Assembly: GCA_039545315.1 (NCBI GenBank)
Contig: BCIM01000007.1
Location: 770,745 to 834,744, forward strand
From: Kondoa malvinella
Taxonomy: Eukaryota; Basidiomycota; Agaricostilbomycetes; Agaricostilbales; Kondoaceae
Direction: 5' to 3'
DNA length: 64,000 nt
The notes below the pieces were generated by a model, which was not told the origin of the DNA, made no database searches, and saw only the letters and a program-made list of their open reading frames with translations. Below, piece by piece: positions 12,610-24,802 of this stretch. How positions within the stretch are numbered: position 1 is the stretch's first letter; each line of letters opens with the position of its first letter. A program made the translations under genes and the position numbers.

Positions 12610-12653
12610 TTCTTCACCTGCTCTCGTAGTTTTCGCTTGTAACAAGTCTATGA

Positions 12654-13258
12654 ACCTTTCGGCCTTGGTATGGTCACCTGCAAGCGCTGGGCATGGGTGT
12701 CGGAGAGTACTACTTTGTCGGAAGCGCGCGTGGCTTCGCGCTGACGCGAGTCTAACTTATTTTGGGATTGTGTTCATATACTTGTTGAGTACATTGCATG
12801 CTAGCACACACGGATTCTTGCATACAGAAGCGTCTCGTTTGTTGTCTTGGGCCGAATCGTGATCCTCATTTTGTGAAAACGACTTCCTACAACTTCTGAT
12901 CTGGCGGCCAACTAGTTCCCTGCCCAGCAGCTCTCCCGGGATTCCCTGTTTCGTTCTATACCACGACCTCGTACCTCAAGGATGCCACTCTGACGCGCTC
13001 ATATCTCGCTCGGCCGCTTTCAACACAGACCTTTTTGGTGTAGGCATTCTTGTCATTGGCACTTCTCCGCAAGCTTCTGCAGACGGCCAGGCTTGGAATC
13101 TCAGCTGTGCAAGTCAGGCCACAATACTCTATCGGCATTTGGCGCATTCTGAATCGTCGACGAATGAACAATACGGATACCTCTCATATAATATACAAGA
13201 TTAGCGACAGCCAAGGTCTTACGAAGTTCACTTTGCACCTATACCACGCGCAGAAGCG
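12654..13258 (+). other. Intergenic region
   Basis: About 600 bases between the transporter and the kinase gene, both on the plus strand. No coding stretch is convincing; it probably holds the kinase promoter. Confidence 0.4.
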
Positions 13259-16200
13259 ATGAACCTCTTCTCCAAAGGCAAAGGAAGAGCCTCAGATGAC
13301 CTGCAACCAGATGCAAGTGAGAATCCAAGGACCCGAACGCTCAGCTTTCGTCTAGCTGCCAAAGCTTTTTCAACAACGGATTTGCATCGGAGTACATCGC
13401 GTGAAGGCACATGGGACAAGAAACCAAGTCTCAAGCAACTTGATTCACCCGCAGCTTCTCCCAATTCGCTCAGGAACATCGCACAGCAACGTGATCAAGC
13501 ACTTGCCAAGCTTACCAATCTACCAGAGCGGCCTGCTCCTTCACCACAGCACTCTTTCCTTGCGTCTTCAGCTAGCAGCTACTTCCCGCCTGTACTAGAC
13601 GCGGTTTCCTTATCGGGAGAATCGAAGTCTTTCGTTTCAGCTTCGACCATAAGTCAGCCTGCCAGTCCTCTCAAAGCACCCGCAGATACCAATGCTGCTG
13701 TGCGATATACGGAATTAGTCACTCGTGTTCAGCGGTTTTTGGTGTCTGAGCTTGGCAGCAATTCGCTGATAGACGAAGAGATATCGCAAGAGTTGGAGCA
13801 GCCTTGGTTGGCCTGGTCAACATATGATCCTGCTGGTTATACTCTTTGGCGAAATCTGAGAGATGGCGTTCTCTTATGCTGGTCAGTATCAAAGCTAGGA
13901 AGAAATCAAGTCATGCTGACAACTGCTGCAGGCTGCTCAATCGCTTCTTTCCCGACTCACTTACAAACATCAAGCATTCGGATTCAACAACAATAAGAAG
14001 GCAGAATATAGCTCGCTTCCTGCAAGGGGCACAACAACACCTCTTCCTTCATCCAGACGACCTGTTTACCATCACCGATCTGTCAGAAGGCCTACCAGAC
14101 CCTTTCAGCAGAGTATTGCACACTATACTAGCTGTTGCACGAGCGGTCCGGCCAGAAGAAGAATATATGCCTCCTTCGACTATAATAGACAAACCGAGGC
14201 GGCAAGCTGTCTCTATGGGCGCCATACATGATCAAACACCCAGCTCAATGTTAATAGACGAAACTCCATCCGGTATTCGAGACCGACCGCGGAAACATAC
14301 CTCTTCTAGTCCGACCAAACATTCAGCTGCCGGTAGAGAAAAGCGATCACAAGTCTCCTTCAGCTCCAATGAGGTCAGTCTAGAGGGCAGTCGAAAAGCA
14401 GCTCGGTTCTATGGCCTAGATCGAAGGCTGTCCGATACAGCAGTCAATCTCACAACAGTAGAAGAAATACCGCCAGGGGGCGAACTTCAGAACCGCCGGC
14501 GACCTTCTCTACAGGTTAGACCGAAGGCAGCACCCCGCTCTGGATCGCACACTGGTCTAATAGCGCCGCGCAAACGAGCAAGCGATCCTGCACCAGAAGC
14601 AACAGATTCTGGGTTTCTCAATTGTTCTCCAGCCAGACCACTTCGTCCGAATAAATCAGTCTATCGCCCTCATCTACATCGCTCATCCTCTTCTAGCTCT
14701 TCTCAGCCAGAAAAGACAATATCAGAATTGCTTACTGCCAACCGGAAAGCTCGACCGCTGTCTGCTGAATCGTTCGAGAGCATCGCTTCTTCTATACCTT
14801 TTCCCAGAGTGTCAAAGTTCAAGGAGAGAGAGGGGTCGGAGGATGTATCACCGAATGAAGATACGGTTTCTGCTTTGTCTGCTACCTCGGCTGGCCGACC
14901 GCGACACAAGCGGTGGAAGTGAGTCATTCTGCTACGCTGATTATCCAATTCTGACAGTATGTCGAATTCAGTTCTGATTTACAACCTGGCCCTCGCTCGG
15001 CTTTGGGCAGCTCAACTACTTCGGGTCGGCCGCGGCATGAAAGCGAAACGCCCGACGCAGATTCGGCCATTGGCAGCTCTATGCTGACGCGCTCCGAGTC
15101 CTCTACGAATGGCTCTCGTCTCAAGATTGTGGTACGCGAGGCTGGAAAGACTGCTCGGACATACGTAAGCTGTTTGCTATAGGTCGCAAACGAGGCTGAT
15201 GTGTTATGTAGCAACTCGGGGAGTGCATCGGTCGAGGGCAATTCGGTTCAGTTTATAAAGCCTTGAACCTCAATAGCGGTCGAGTCGTGGCTGTCAAGCG
15301 GATCAAGCTAGAAGGCAAGACGGAAGAAGAAATTAGTCAGCTGGCTACCGAAGTGGAAGTCTTGAGAAGCGTCTCTCATCCGAGTATCGTGCGGTATGAA
15401 GGTCTAGTCAGGACAGAGCACTATCTGAACCTGATTCTGGAGTGAGCACAATTGCAAACAATCAGTTTCATGCTGATATGTTTGTTCGACATCTCACAGA
15501 TTCGTCGAGAATGGCTCGCTCTTGCACACTCTCAAAGCGTTTGGAGAGTTTCCCGAAGCATTAGTTGCGAGCTATGTCGTCAAGATTCTTGAAGGTCTCA
15601 ACCACTTGCACAAAAATCGCATTGTTGTAAGTTCGGCTCCTTGCTGAAGCTATCTTCGTTGACCTAGCTATCAGCACTGCGATCTCAAATGTGCAAATAT
15701 CTTGTCGACCAAGAGCGGAAACATCAAGATCGGTGACTTTGGCGTGTCTTTACAGCTCAACGCTGTTCGCAATAAGAGCGACGTTAGCGGAACACCGAAC
15801 TGGATGGCTCCCGAAGTGATACGACTAGAAGGCGCTTCGACAGCATCGGATATCTGGTCATTAGCTTGCAGTATGTTTGCTATACAAGGTAGTTTATTGA
15901 GCTGATGTTCGAGACAGCAATCGTCGAAATGATCACCGGCAAGCCTCCGTACGCCAACTTGAACAGCTTGACGGCAATGTACCGGATTGTTGAAGACGAT
16001 AGCCCGCCGATTCCTCCGAAGTGCAGCCTTGAGCTGTATGACTTTCTTGAGATGTGCTTCGCCAAAGACCCGGCTGACAGACCAACTGCGGAAGAGCTGT
16101 CTAATCATGTCTGGCTAAAGAAGAATTGGGACCCGCTTAAGGTGAATCTCATCACTTGTTTGCATCTGGTGCAAGGAATAACACCAAACTTGCAGGACAT

Positions 16201-17313
16201 CAACCCACAAGACTCGATTCCTTTCTTGCGTCGCATATCGACCGAGATTCGGCGACAAGATCTTAGCGGAAGCTACAGTCCAACGCTACCATCTTTAGAC
16301 CAGTACAGCACATCTCCCTCATCAACAGTGCTTCACACTCCTCCAGGCCAGAGTCATGAAAGACTTAGCAACGATCTTGCAAGAGTCGTCTCTAATGCTG
16401 CCTCAGACCCATCGTCAAGCTTTGAGCATTTGCACTACGACGATGAGGGACGGAGGATATCGAAGGCGCCCATAGTTGGACTGGTACCGGTCTTTTCACC
16501 CTTAGTGAGTTGTACCGCGATATAACCACTGCGTGTCTGACTCTCTTGCCAGTCCATCACTCTCTCTTCACCAACGCCACACGATGAAACACCGCCGCTT
16601 CTCCCTGTGGTGCACCACGCTTTCGTCAAGACCTCTTTCTCGAAAGGTATGCGTGCATGATTGTCAGGAATCAAGACACGCTGATTTTTATACACACAGC
16701 TGTTCAATGCAAGCTGTGCGATAGTCAGATCAAGCGACATGGCAAGGCCTTCCTCTGCGAATCGTGCGGAATCATCTGTCATTCCAAGTGCTTGCACCTT
16801 GCTGGCGACTCTTGCAATCTCCGGGCCTCCCTCTTAGACTATAGTCAGCGGCAACGACTTGGTTCAAATCCTTATGGCGCTTCGAATCCGATGAATGCAA
16901 TGTCAATGCCATCTCTAGTGCCGCAGCCGACTCTGCCCAACAGCCCAAGCGTCTTTCAGAGGCTGGGCATCAAGCGGAAAGCAAAGGCATCCAATTCAGC
17001 GAGCGAAGAGACGCAGCCCGAACTACATCGCAGACCGAGCGCATTCCGAACCTCTTCAGACCTGGTCGACCGGTCCAGTAACTGCGACTCTCTTCCCAAA
17101 TCAGACACATCATCAACTTCAGCTTCCAGATCATCTCAACCAAGAAAACACCCTTACGCAGCAGCAGATTACGCGACCTCGAATCTACATAACCAACCAT
17201 ATCGCCGCTTCTCTGCCGGCCAAGTCGACTCACAACGAATGTCGCTCGACAGCAAGCGCAGTAGTAGGCTTCAGAAGCCTGTCAAAAACAACAGCGACTG
17301 CGTTATCTCCTGA
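13259..17313 (+). CDS. Septation-network (Cdc7/SepH-like) protein kinase with calponin-homology and C1 domains
   Basis: Ten exons (13259-13881, 13932-14918, 14972-15164, 15212-15441, 15500-15626, 15675-15870, 15918-16141, 16196-16504, 16553-16646, 16700-17313) give 1198 residues with every phase agreeing. Residues about 140-290 look like a calponin-homology domain (GYTLWRNLRDGVLLCWLLNR, RQNIARFLQGAQQHLFLHPD). After a Ser-rich linker comes the kinase: GECIGRGQFGSVYKA, VAVKRIKLEG, HCDLKCANIL, IGDFGVSL, GTPNWMAPEVI. HCD in place of HRD is normal in SepH-type kinases. A perfect C1 zinc finger follows (HX12CX2C...C, reaching HSKCLHLAGDSC). The kinase matches the SIN/MEN initiator (S. pombe Cdc7, Aspergillus SepH), so a role in septation is likely. 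The CH-kinase-C1 combination is unusual. Confidence 0.88.
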
Positions 17314-19694
17314 TACACGACAACTAATACCACCACAACCCGTTATGACCCCTTCAATGTTGATACGCACCAGCAAGTTTCGCTGTCAAAAGGATACACT
17401 TTTCTGTTCAGTAATTACCGCAGTAAGACGGTTTTCATTTAAGCTCAGTAGCATGTTATTTACCTCATCGCATAACTCATATACACGATATCGAATGCAA
17501 TTGTTTGCTGAACGGTGCCTTTCTTATTGTCCAGTGTTTGTATGAGCTAAACAAGTCTAATGTCTATCTCTAAGTGATGCCGCATGCCCCAGACCCATTT
17601 TAAACAGCCCCGAAGAAGATCATATGTGTCTAGTCCCTATACGCGACGTTTTGATAATGCGCGACAGTTGCTCAGCAACGCTGCGAAAGTGTAATTTAGT
17701 ACGATGCCCGATGTTGGATAGCACAAATGACTCACTCGCCAGATGACAGCCTGTCCAGAGAGGATGTACCGCTCTTGCTGAATTGTTTCCCTCAGCTGTA
17801 TAACACCGTTTGCTGCAAAGTGATTGATGATACTATCGAAACAGGGCATCAATTGGCTCAAACTTTTCTGTCCTCCCAAAAGAAATGATTGATCAAAGCT
17901 AACATGGACTCCAGCTTTTCCAACGCTTCAGAGCGCATTGCTGGTAAGATGAGCATAGAGTCTTTTGAATGCAGTATATCCTGAGGTAGAATAGTTCAAC
18001 CTAATGAGCGGGCTGAGCGGGTCGATCGCCAACCTCATGCCAACCGACTTCGGTGCTCTGCGCTTTGACTTGTCCGCTGTGATTACCAGAAGTCAGAACG
18101 AGACTGCGAGAAGGATCGAGACGAAGGCTGACCAGTAAGAAGCTACTTCCAGCCCTTGAATGCTTGTCTGGGTCGTGATGTAGATGCTCGGCATGTATTA
18201 ATACTGAAATACGGATAAAGGAGTGTATAGGAGAGCGAGTGTCGAGTCGGAAAGGTTATTGGCTACAGAGCAACAGTTATTCAAGGGAGGAAAGCGCAGA
18301 GGGAAGATTGAAGAAGTGCGTTTCAAAAATTTGGTTACCCAATACTTGGGTAATGGCGGCTGACAGGCGTGCAGCGTGCATCGCAACAAAGGCCAACGCT
18401 AATATAGCTCTGTATGGCCAGAAAGCGGGAAGCACAGTCGTTGATTGCCCTCAGGCCAATTCCATCAACGCACGCGAGCAAAGCAGTGGGGACTCTTTAT
18501 TGAGGGAGTATCTCTCTCGCGCAGATAGTACGGTATCGAGTCGAGGCGCGTTCGCTGGTAATAGCTTTGTGGCATCGCAGGGCAATTTGATAGATGGCTA
18601 TTCGTGATCAACAACTGTGCTTTACTCTTTTTGCTTTGGCAGAAGATATCAGCGAGCACCTAGGTGATTTGCTCAGGCTACGTGGTCAAGCACAAAAGAC
18701 TATCGAGCCATTGATTGCAGCGACAAAGACTGCGACCCATGAGCATGACAAGCAATAGCGGAAAGATCGGATCCGATCGGATCTTGATGAAAGGAATGCA
18801 AAGAGTCAGCACTATCGCTTTTAGACCGCGACTCGAGATAGCTTCGAAGGGGAATTGCATCAAAAGCAAGAAACAACGAGGATGACCATGCGCAATGAAG
18901 ACACTTGAGCGCGGTCTTTGTATGAGTAGCAACAGTACGAGCATCTTGCGCTTGGGTAAAACAAGACAGGAGATGTTGTCGCAAAAAGGACAGCACGATG
19001 CTGAGACCCGGTTCATGATGTGCTTGATGGCTAGGAAACAAGCGGAAATTCGAAACTGTTCGACAGGCAAGCAGAGCAGTGGTTTGATCAACAGAGATTA
19101 TAGCAGCCAGCAATCAAGGCTATAAGCATCCGGTGAATGTGCTTGCAGACAGCTCGAAAATCTTGAAGTCATTAAGTCATGAAGCAGAACCAGAGGACAT
19201 TTCGATTCCTGAGAAGCTTCGAACGATGGTACAGCATGATCGCAAGAAGCACAAAGACGTATATAGACCAAAGAGTAGTGCCAGGACAGGACAGGCGGAT
19301 TTCGGTAGTTTTCTGTGCAAATGTACATTGCTCGCTCGTCTGCAAGACTTGCCGCCTGGTTATATGTACTTGCTAGTTCCCTAGAAGATGGACCTGTAGC
19401 TGCTGGTCCAAGGGAAGTTATGTAGCGGATCTCGTGTAAAGCGACCGGTCTTGCTGAAATTGCCCATCGGCATCGAATGCCCTTTCTGGTTCTTCTGCTG
19501 TTGTCCTTGAGTGAGAGGTGGTTGGCTTGCTGATGTGTTGTGGCCGTTTCGAGGCAGGTAGGTATATTGTAGTGCTGGGTATCACGAGTGTTCGAGCAGA
19601 TCTGTTACCGCTTTACTGCGTCAGCTGTGCATACAGCAACACCAGCAAGCCGACTGACCTTGCCCTAGCCCTATATATATCGCCTCGAGTCCTC
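17314..19694. other. 2.4-kb region without a supportable gene
   Basis: This lies between the 3' ends of two convergent genes. On the minus strand two stretches look mildly protein-like: about 17.75-17.88 kb (PCFDSIINHFAANGVIQLRE) and about 18.00-18.20 kb (SLRLDPSRSLVLTSGNHSGQ, ending in a stop near 18001). I could not join either to a start or to further exons. The perfect 14-bp palindrome GATCGGATCCGATC lies near 18764-18777. Nothing else is recognisable. Confidence 0.35.
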
Positions 19695-20018
19695 TTATTC
19701 AACCCTAGCGCTCCTCAACTTCTTGACAAAGCTAAACCTTTTCGTCGCTGAAATTGGTCTGCCCAGTTGTATGACGACCTCATCTCCTACTTTGCACACT
19801 TCCTCTTCATCGTGCGTCAAGTACTTTTTTGATTTGACCAACACCTGTTGTCGCAATTTCATAAGCGGTGCTCGAGACATACGATTGGGGATAGGCTTCA
19901 CTTTTCCAACGCCTGGATGCATTGTTTTGCGTGTCACTGTGACTGATACAGTCTTTTGCATACGGCCAGCTGCTGTGACTATGCCCTTGAGAGCTAAAGG
20001 TCCGCTGATGGTCGCCAT
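19695..20018 (-). CDS. MRPS17: Mitochondrial small ribosomal subunit protein uS17m
   Basis: A single exon of 107 residues, from ATG 20018. The block [19 protein letters not shown] is the RNA-binding core of the S17 family (GrmqKTVvV...), and [20 protein letters not shown] is the OB-fold C-terminal part. S17 binds the 5' domain of small-subunit rRNA. The short length with no ribosomal-S11 type extension, plus fungal context, points to the mitochondrial form. It is head to head with TFIIF alpha: the two ATGs are only 45 bases apart, so they must share one promoter region. The open frame continues upstream of 20018, but this ATG fits the family N-terminus. Confidence 0.9.
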   Translation of the reverse strand: MATISGPLALKGIVTAAGRMQKTVSVTVTRKTMHPGVGKVKPIPNRMSRAPLMKLRQQVLVKSKKYLTHDEEEVCKVGDEVVIQLGRPISATKRFSFVKKLRSARVE

Positions 20019-20063
20019 AGCTTGGTTTGAGAGCAACCACGACAAGACGACGAGAAGAGAGCG

Positions 20064-21824
20064 ATGGAATACCCTACAAGCAGCAAATACGCTGGTCGAA
20101 ATCATGTAGACTATGTGCTGACTGCTCCTCCTTCTACTTCTACACTCGACTGGTCTCATAATCTAATGAAGCTTCAACCTGCAGGTCAAGGCAAAGTGAT
20201 TGACCCTCGACAGTTCACCACGCCTGTTCATCTCTCTAGACCTTATAGTTTACAAGAAAGGGAAATTCGGACTAGAGATATTGGCGATGCGGTCATGATG
20301 CCTTCAGAGAAGTCTAAAGAGGAAATGGACGAGTCTCTGGTCGCTCCGGCTGATAAGAAACGGATTGAAGGGAGGAAGTTTGGCATGAAAAAGACGCAAA
20401 GAGTGTACCAAACTGAAGCTTCTGCTATTGCGCGAACCATTGCTCGTGAGGAGCGCAATCCGTGGTTATTGGAAGATTCGACTGAAGGTAAAGCTCATCA
20501 ACGTTGGGTTGGTCGAGTAGAGGGTGGGACTGCTAGTTTGGGAGGTGTAGACGATGGCGGGACAGGAGGGACTTCAGCCAAGAAGGGAGGGAATTACATG
20601 CTCTTCGTCATGGATGATCAATCCGATACGCCGCAAATGCAAGTCTTGCCTGTTCATCGATGGTACAAGTTCTTTCCAAAGCCGCTCATCAAGAATTTGG
20701 ACGCAGAAGAAGCCGAGCGGGAATTCACTAAACGAGCAAAGGCGAAATCAGAAGATCGTTGGGGCGTACGTAACAGAAAAGTGGATGAAGCCAGATCGAG
20801 AGGTGAACCTCGGGTGAAAGGAGAAGTCAAAGAAGAAGATTCTGCTCCCTCTCGTGGCTTTTCTGCTATTCACGGTGAACGTCGCAACACTCGTCGGAGA
20901 GATGAAGATCAATACGATGAGTTTGATTTCGAAGACGAGTTCCAAGATGATGAAGAAGGCGCTGGTCAATACGGAGATGATGCTATGGATGCTGATGAAG
21001 CGAAGGAACTAGAGGATCGAATAAAGAAGAACCAACGCGGTGCTGTTCCGTTTGGTGAAGTTCAGCCTGTGAGCGATGATGTCGATCCGGACGACGAAAG
21101 ACAATTGGATCCTACTGGTAAACAAGCAAAGAAACTGCTCAAGAAGCTGGAAAAGGTCGAATATGCTTCCGATTCAGATGATGATCGAAATCCTTATGCA
21201 TCCGATGTTTGTTCTTCCTTCCATCACTCTATGCCTACTTATCCAGCATACAGGTCGAGTCGGAATCCGACGAACCAGACGGCACAGCAACCTCACTCAA
21301 ATCATCCCAAACAAAATCTTCCCTTCCTGCTGCGCGAAAACTTACATCCCTACCTCCCTCTCGCTCAGGCTCACCAATCACAGCCTCTTCAGTCGCGAAA
21401 AGAGCAACCTCACCAAAAGCTTCCAAACCTGCTTCTCGAGCTACTTCTCCTACCGCTTCCAAACCTACTTCTAGAGCTACGTCTCCTACCATTGGTAACA
21501 AGCGACAGAGGGAGGATGAAGAAGATGGTGTGACAAAGAAAGCAAAAGTCGTAGTGGACGAGTCTGTGAGACAGGCATTGACGGCAGAAGTGTTGGTTGG
21601 CTTTGTGAGGAAAGCAAAGACGCCGAAAGATGCTAGTGTCAAGCAGGTGCGTTCTACTTCTTGTTGGGGTGAGGGAAGAAGCTGATACAAGGAAGCAGGT
21701 TCTAAAGTTCATCAAGTCGAAATTAAAGGTTGACCCGCGTGCACCTGGTGTGATGGGTCATTTGGATAGCTTGATTAGGGAGAATCTAGTCTTGGCTGAT
21801 GGAGTATTGACGCTCAAGGAGTAG
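20064..21824 (+). CDS. TFG1: Transcription initiation factor IIF alpha subunit (RAP74/Tfg1)
   Basis: Three exons, 20064-21206, 21254-21646 and 21699-21824, give 553 residues. TFIIF travels with RNA polymerase II at initiation and supports start-site selection. The N-terminal TFIIF core is visible: [54 protein letters not shown] and [11 protein letters not shown] charged middle follows (acidic [20 protein letters not shown]), then a Ser/Pro stretch with repeated ASKPxSRATSPT units near 21.42-21.49 kb, and a C-terminal winged helix [20 protein letters not shown] reaching [12 protein letters not shown]. The start is the first ATG of the open frame; a small upstream exon cannot be excluded. Confidence 0.9.
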
Positions 21825-22108
21825 GTGAAGATGTCAGGAGCTGAACGAATGGGTATAAACGAATGGGTATAGCTTGCATGTCAACAGAACAGCTGGGCTG
21901 GGCTACAGCAGTGAAGTGTATTAAGCGTGTATATTAAGGCTATCGTACATCAGATTCTATTGTACAGCTTTGACCAAGCCAATCACAATAGTCCTTTCGG
22001 CGACATTCGACATTCAGCCTACGCATATGTAGCGGCACGACGGTTGCGCGAGCGTCCACCACTATGCATCACAATTCAATGAAGATCAAGAGTGAAGAGT
22101 GAAGAGGC

Positions 22109-22410
22109 TCACAGGTGGAAGATGCTCCGAATGCGAGTGGACATCCGCTCCTTGGCCGGAATCCCTCTTGAGTGTAGCTCATGGACTGCAGCTTTGCGAG
22201 TTCGGTGGTGCAGACGAGGATTGTTTGCTTGAACTGCTTCGCCATCAGCTTGATCCGATAAGGAGGAAAGGGTGACTTACTCAAGAGATTCGCATCAGTG
22301 CCTGTAACCCTAGTAGTAGAGTGAAGTTTGGTATGACGGCTGTTGCCCATGATAGGCTTGCGAGAACGACGGGTAGTGGTAGTAGTACGACGAGACGGAC
22401 GACCGAACAT
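22109..22410 (-). CDS. Small basic fungal protein of unknown function
   Basis: Two exons, 22410-22281 and 22233-22109, give 84 residues. The protein starts MFGRPSRRTTTTTRRSRKPI, continues with a basic middle, and ends PRLHHRTRKAAVHELHSRGI followed by PAKERMSTRIRSIFHL. The intron is 47 nt with a GCTGAT branch site close to the acceptor. Short Arg/Thr-rich proteins with a conserved helical end of this kind occur across fungi, but I know no function. A CTTTC repeat (coding strand) lies about 170-190 bases upstream of the ATG. Confidence 0.6.
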
Positions 22411-22573
22411 GTTGCTTGATCGATTAGATTTGGGTGGGTGAAGTTTGCGAGTCAAAGTTTGAAACGAAGGAGAGAGAGAGCAGCAGCAGCAAGGTGTAAG
22501 AGCGCCGACAGCAGTGATGTCACATACTGTTGACGTCAACAGGGCGTAGAACCCGTGTACAAGGACAGAAGCC

Positions 22574-22598
22574 GACGGAAGAAAGAAAGAAAGAAAGG
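22574..22598. repeat. GAAA microsatellite
   Basis: Four to five tandem GAAA units lie upstream of the small basic gene, where they read CTTT on its coding strand. A similar CTTT run precedes the MFS transporter ATG at 47352-47371. Confidence 0.7.
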
Positions 22599-22760
22599 AG
22601 GTCCGATGACGACAATAGAGCTCGACCAAGCGAGCATTGGATCGCTTGAAGAGTATACGGTGAGAAGAGCAAGTATAGCATGGCCGTTGTCGTCACTTTA
22701 TGCATAGATTCATTCGCCATAACTCGAAAACAATAAACTGGATGAACAGATTAGCATTGT

Positions 22761-24681
22761 CTAAAGCAAAAGGTTTGCAGCATACCTCGCTGCTAGATCA
22801 GCATTACCGCCAGAGGTATCGAGCAACCTGATCGCCTCATCTCGAGAAACGCCTAACCCGATCAAGCTTTGTATCGACGCTTCAGGGTGTTTGGTATCTG
22901 ACGCCGGCGCAGCTGCAGGTGCTTGAGATGTACTAGAAGACGCTAAGCTGTTTCCTGAGCCAGCGAATGGAGTAAAGGAGGATGAGGCGGGCGCTTTTGA
23001 TGAAGCGTTGGCTGACGCAGCTGCGCCAAGAGCACCTGAAGTTGTGGACGCCGCTGATGAGCCTGCGGGGACTTTGATGTTGCCGTCCCTGCAATACAAG
23101 GCTGAGATGTAGCGAGCGAGCAGAAAGCAAGTGCCCACTCATCGACTTCCACTTCTTCGTTCTTTGCCGAATCTGGTAGTTCATGCTCGGGCAAGAAGTG
23201 CACCTTACGCCCTTGAATCACAAGCTCGTCGTTCTCCAGGTCGATTCTGTCGGTCAATAAGCTTTGTGCCTCTTCATCTGTCGAAAAGACTTACTTGGCC
23301 TGATGGCGCTTCAGCATGTCCAAACCGAACAGCAGATCTACGCCTTTGCCCTGTATACATCTTTAGCTTGCTTCAATTGGATGACAAGAGTACTGACCTC
23401 CATAATAGTGAAAGAACAAGCCAAATAGAGATCCGTCCCAAGCTTGATCTGCGCGCTGTGCACTCGACCCAAAATCTTGGCAGTTCCAACACCTCGAGCA
23501 ATGCCGGCGAAACGTTTGTCTACCAGTCGCATGAGACTGTATAAGGCGTCAATTGCCGTAGTTACGATTCTGGGCAGCTCTTACCCGCAAGCTTCGGCAG
23601 TCTCTGGACTCACTGTCAGGGAGAACCCCCGAGTAAGCTACAAGTAGCTCAACGAGGTCTTCACTGACTGATTGTAGCTTGTGCGCCAGAGTCGACGAAC
23701 TGAATCAGGCTTAGCGAGGTAGGCAGCAAGTAGATTACAAGACTCACAGCCTTGATCGCATAACCGTTGACTTCAGTAGGAATGTAGAGCATCGTTACTC
23801 GACCAAAAGATTCGGGTGAGTATTCCTACGCTTAGTATCAGCACTGAGCGAAAGACAATATGATGATCAAATACCATGGCGTGTTCCATGTTCTGCTTTC
23901 ATTAGCCCTCGTCAAGTAGAATGAGAGAACGACTGACTTCCAGGATAGCTTCTTGTCTGATAGCTTCTTCAATCTGCTTCTGTGCTTCGACATCGAACGG
24001 ATCTGCGTTTCTACAACGACTACTTAGCGATGGTTAGCCGGCAAGCCTTGCACGTACAGCGCAGCTATACTCTGTTGTCGTTGTGCTGCTGCACTATTCT
24101 GCATTTGTTGAAGCTGCGGTAGTCTGACAGCCAAGTCAGCAGATGGCATCACAGCTGGCGATTACCGTACAATTGTCTGAAGCGAGCGGGATCTTTCTCT
24201 GCAGCTGTCGCAAGTTCAGGAAACGCCTGTACTGCACATCAGCAAGCACAATCGCAATAATGAGGTCTGCTGACCTGCTTCAAGCGGCCCATAACCTCTG
24301 GATTGCCAAGTAGCTGTAGACGCATTTGTTCTGCCTCGTCTGCCGAGGGTGCAGCTCCTTGAGCACTTGACGTCGGTGCGCTTGATGAAGAGGCCATTGG
24401 TGCAGCAGAAGACCGCAGCAGGATCATGTCATCGTTTTGAATTCCAAAGCTCTTTAGATGCATCGCCATCAGCTGGCTCGCAAACGATGGCCTTGACGAA
24501 AGCGCACTTTCAAAGTTCTCTCAGCTCCTTGTAGCTCGTTGCCATTGTACAGCAAGGCTTGTGCAGATGGAGGAACGCCAGTCTCAGCTTCAAGCAACGC
24601 AGACACATCTTGCAACGACATTTCCTCTGCGACGTCAATTTGCGTGGATTCGCCAGACTCTGTGACGATGAGCAGATGCAT
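22761..24681 (-). CDS. DDI1: Ddi1-like ubiquitin shuttle with retroviral-type aspartic protease domain
   Basis: About ten short exons run from ATG 24681 to TAG 22761-22763. The N-terminal ubiquitin-like domain is [20 protein letters not shown] to [17 protein letters not shown], then [13 protein letters not shown]. The helical middle has [20 protein letters not shown] and [20 protein letters not shown]. The retropepsin-like domain begins [20 protein letters not shown] and carries the catalytic motif [10 protein letters not shown] with [20 protein letters not shown] and [13 protein letters not shown]. An Ala/Ser-rich linker leads to a C-terminal UBA domain ([20 protein letters not shown]). The full set UBL-RVP-UBA is present, so the protein should both deliver ubiquitylated substrates to the proteasome and keep protease activity. 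Inner exon borders are by eye. Confidence 0.92.
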
Positions 24682-24802
24682 AGTGTATAGTTTAGAGAGG
24701 TTTTCGATTAGCTTGCGTGTGTTTTGACGTCGTCACTGATCAAGATCAACATGTATACAGTCGCGTTATGCATCTTGTAGTAGACTCTCAGGACAGCGTC
24801 CT

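Noticed and set aside
15675..15710. HCD instead of HRD in the kinase catalytic loop, as a sign of a pseudokinase
   Set aside because: HCDLK is normal in SepH/Cdc7-type septation kinases and the other catalytic residues are present.
18087..18194. A short minus-strand frame starting MPSIYITTQTSIQGLEV
   Set aside because: It faintly recalls the start of small YbjQ-like proteins, but the rest of that fold is absent and another frame is open over the same bases.
22109..22629. A 186-codon open frame on the minus strand
   Set aside because: Only the part from ATG 22410 has protein-like composition; splicing to a second exon in another frame gives a better conserved-looking C-terminus.
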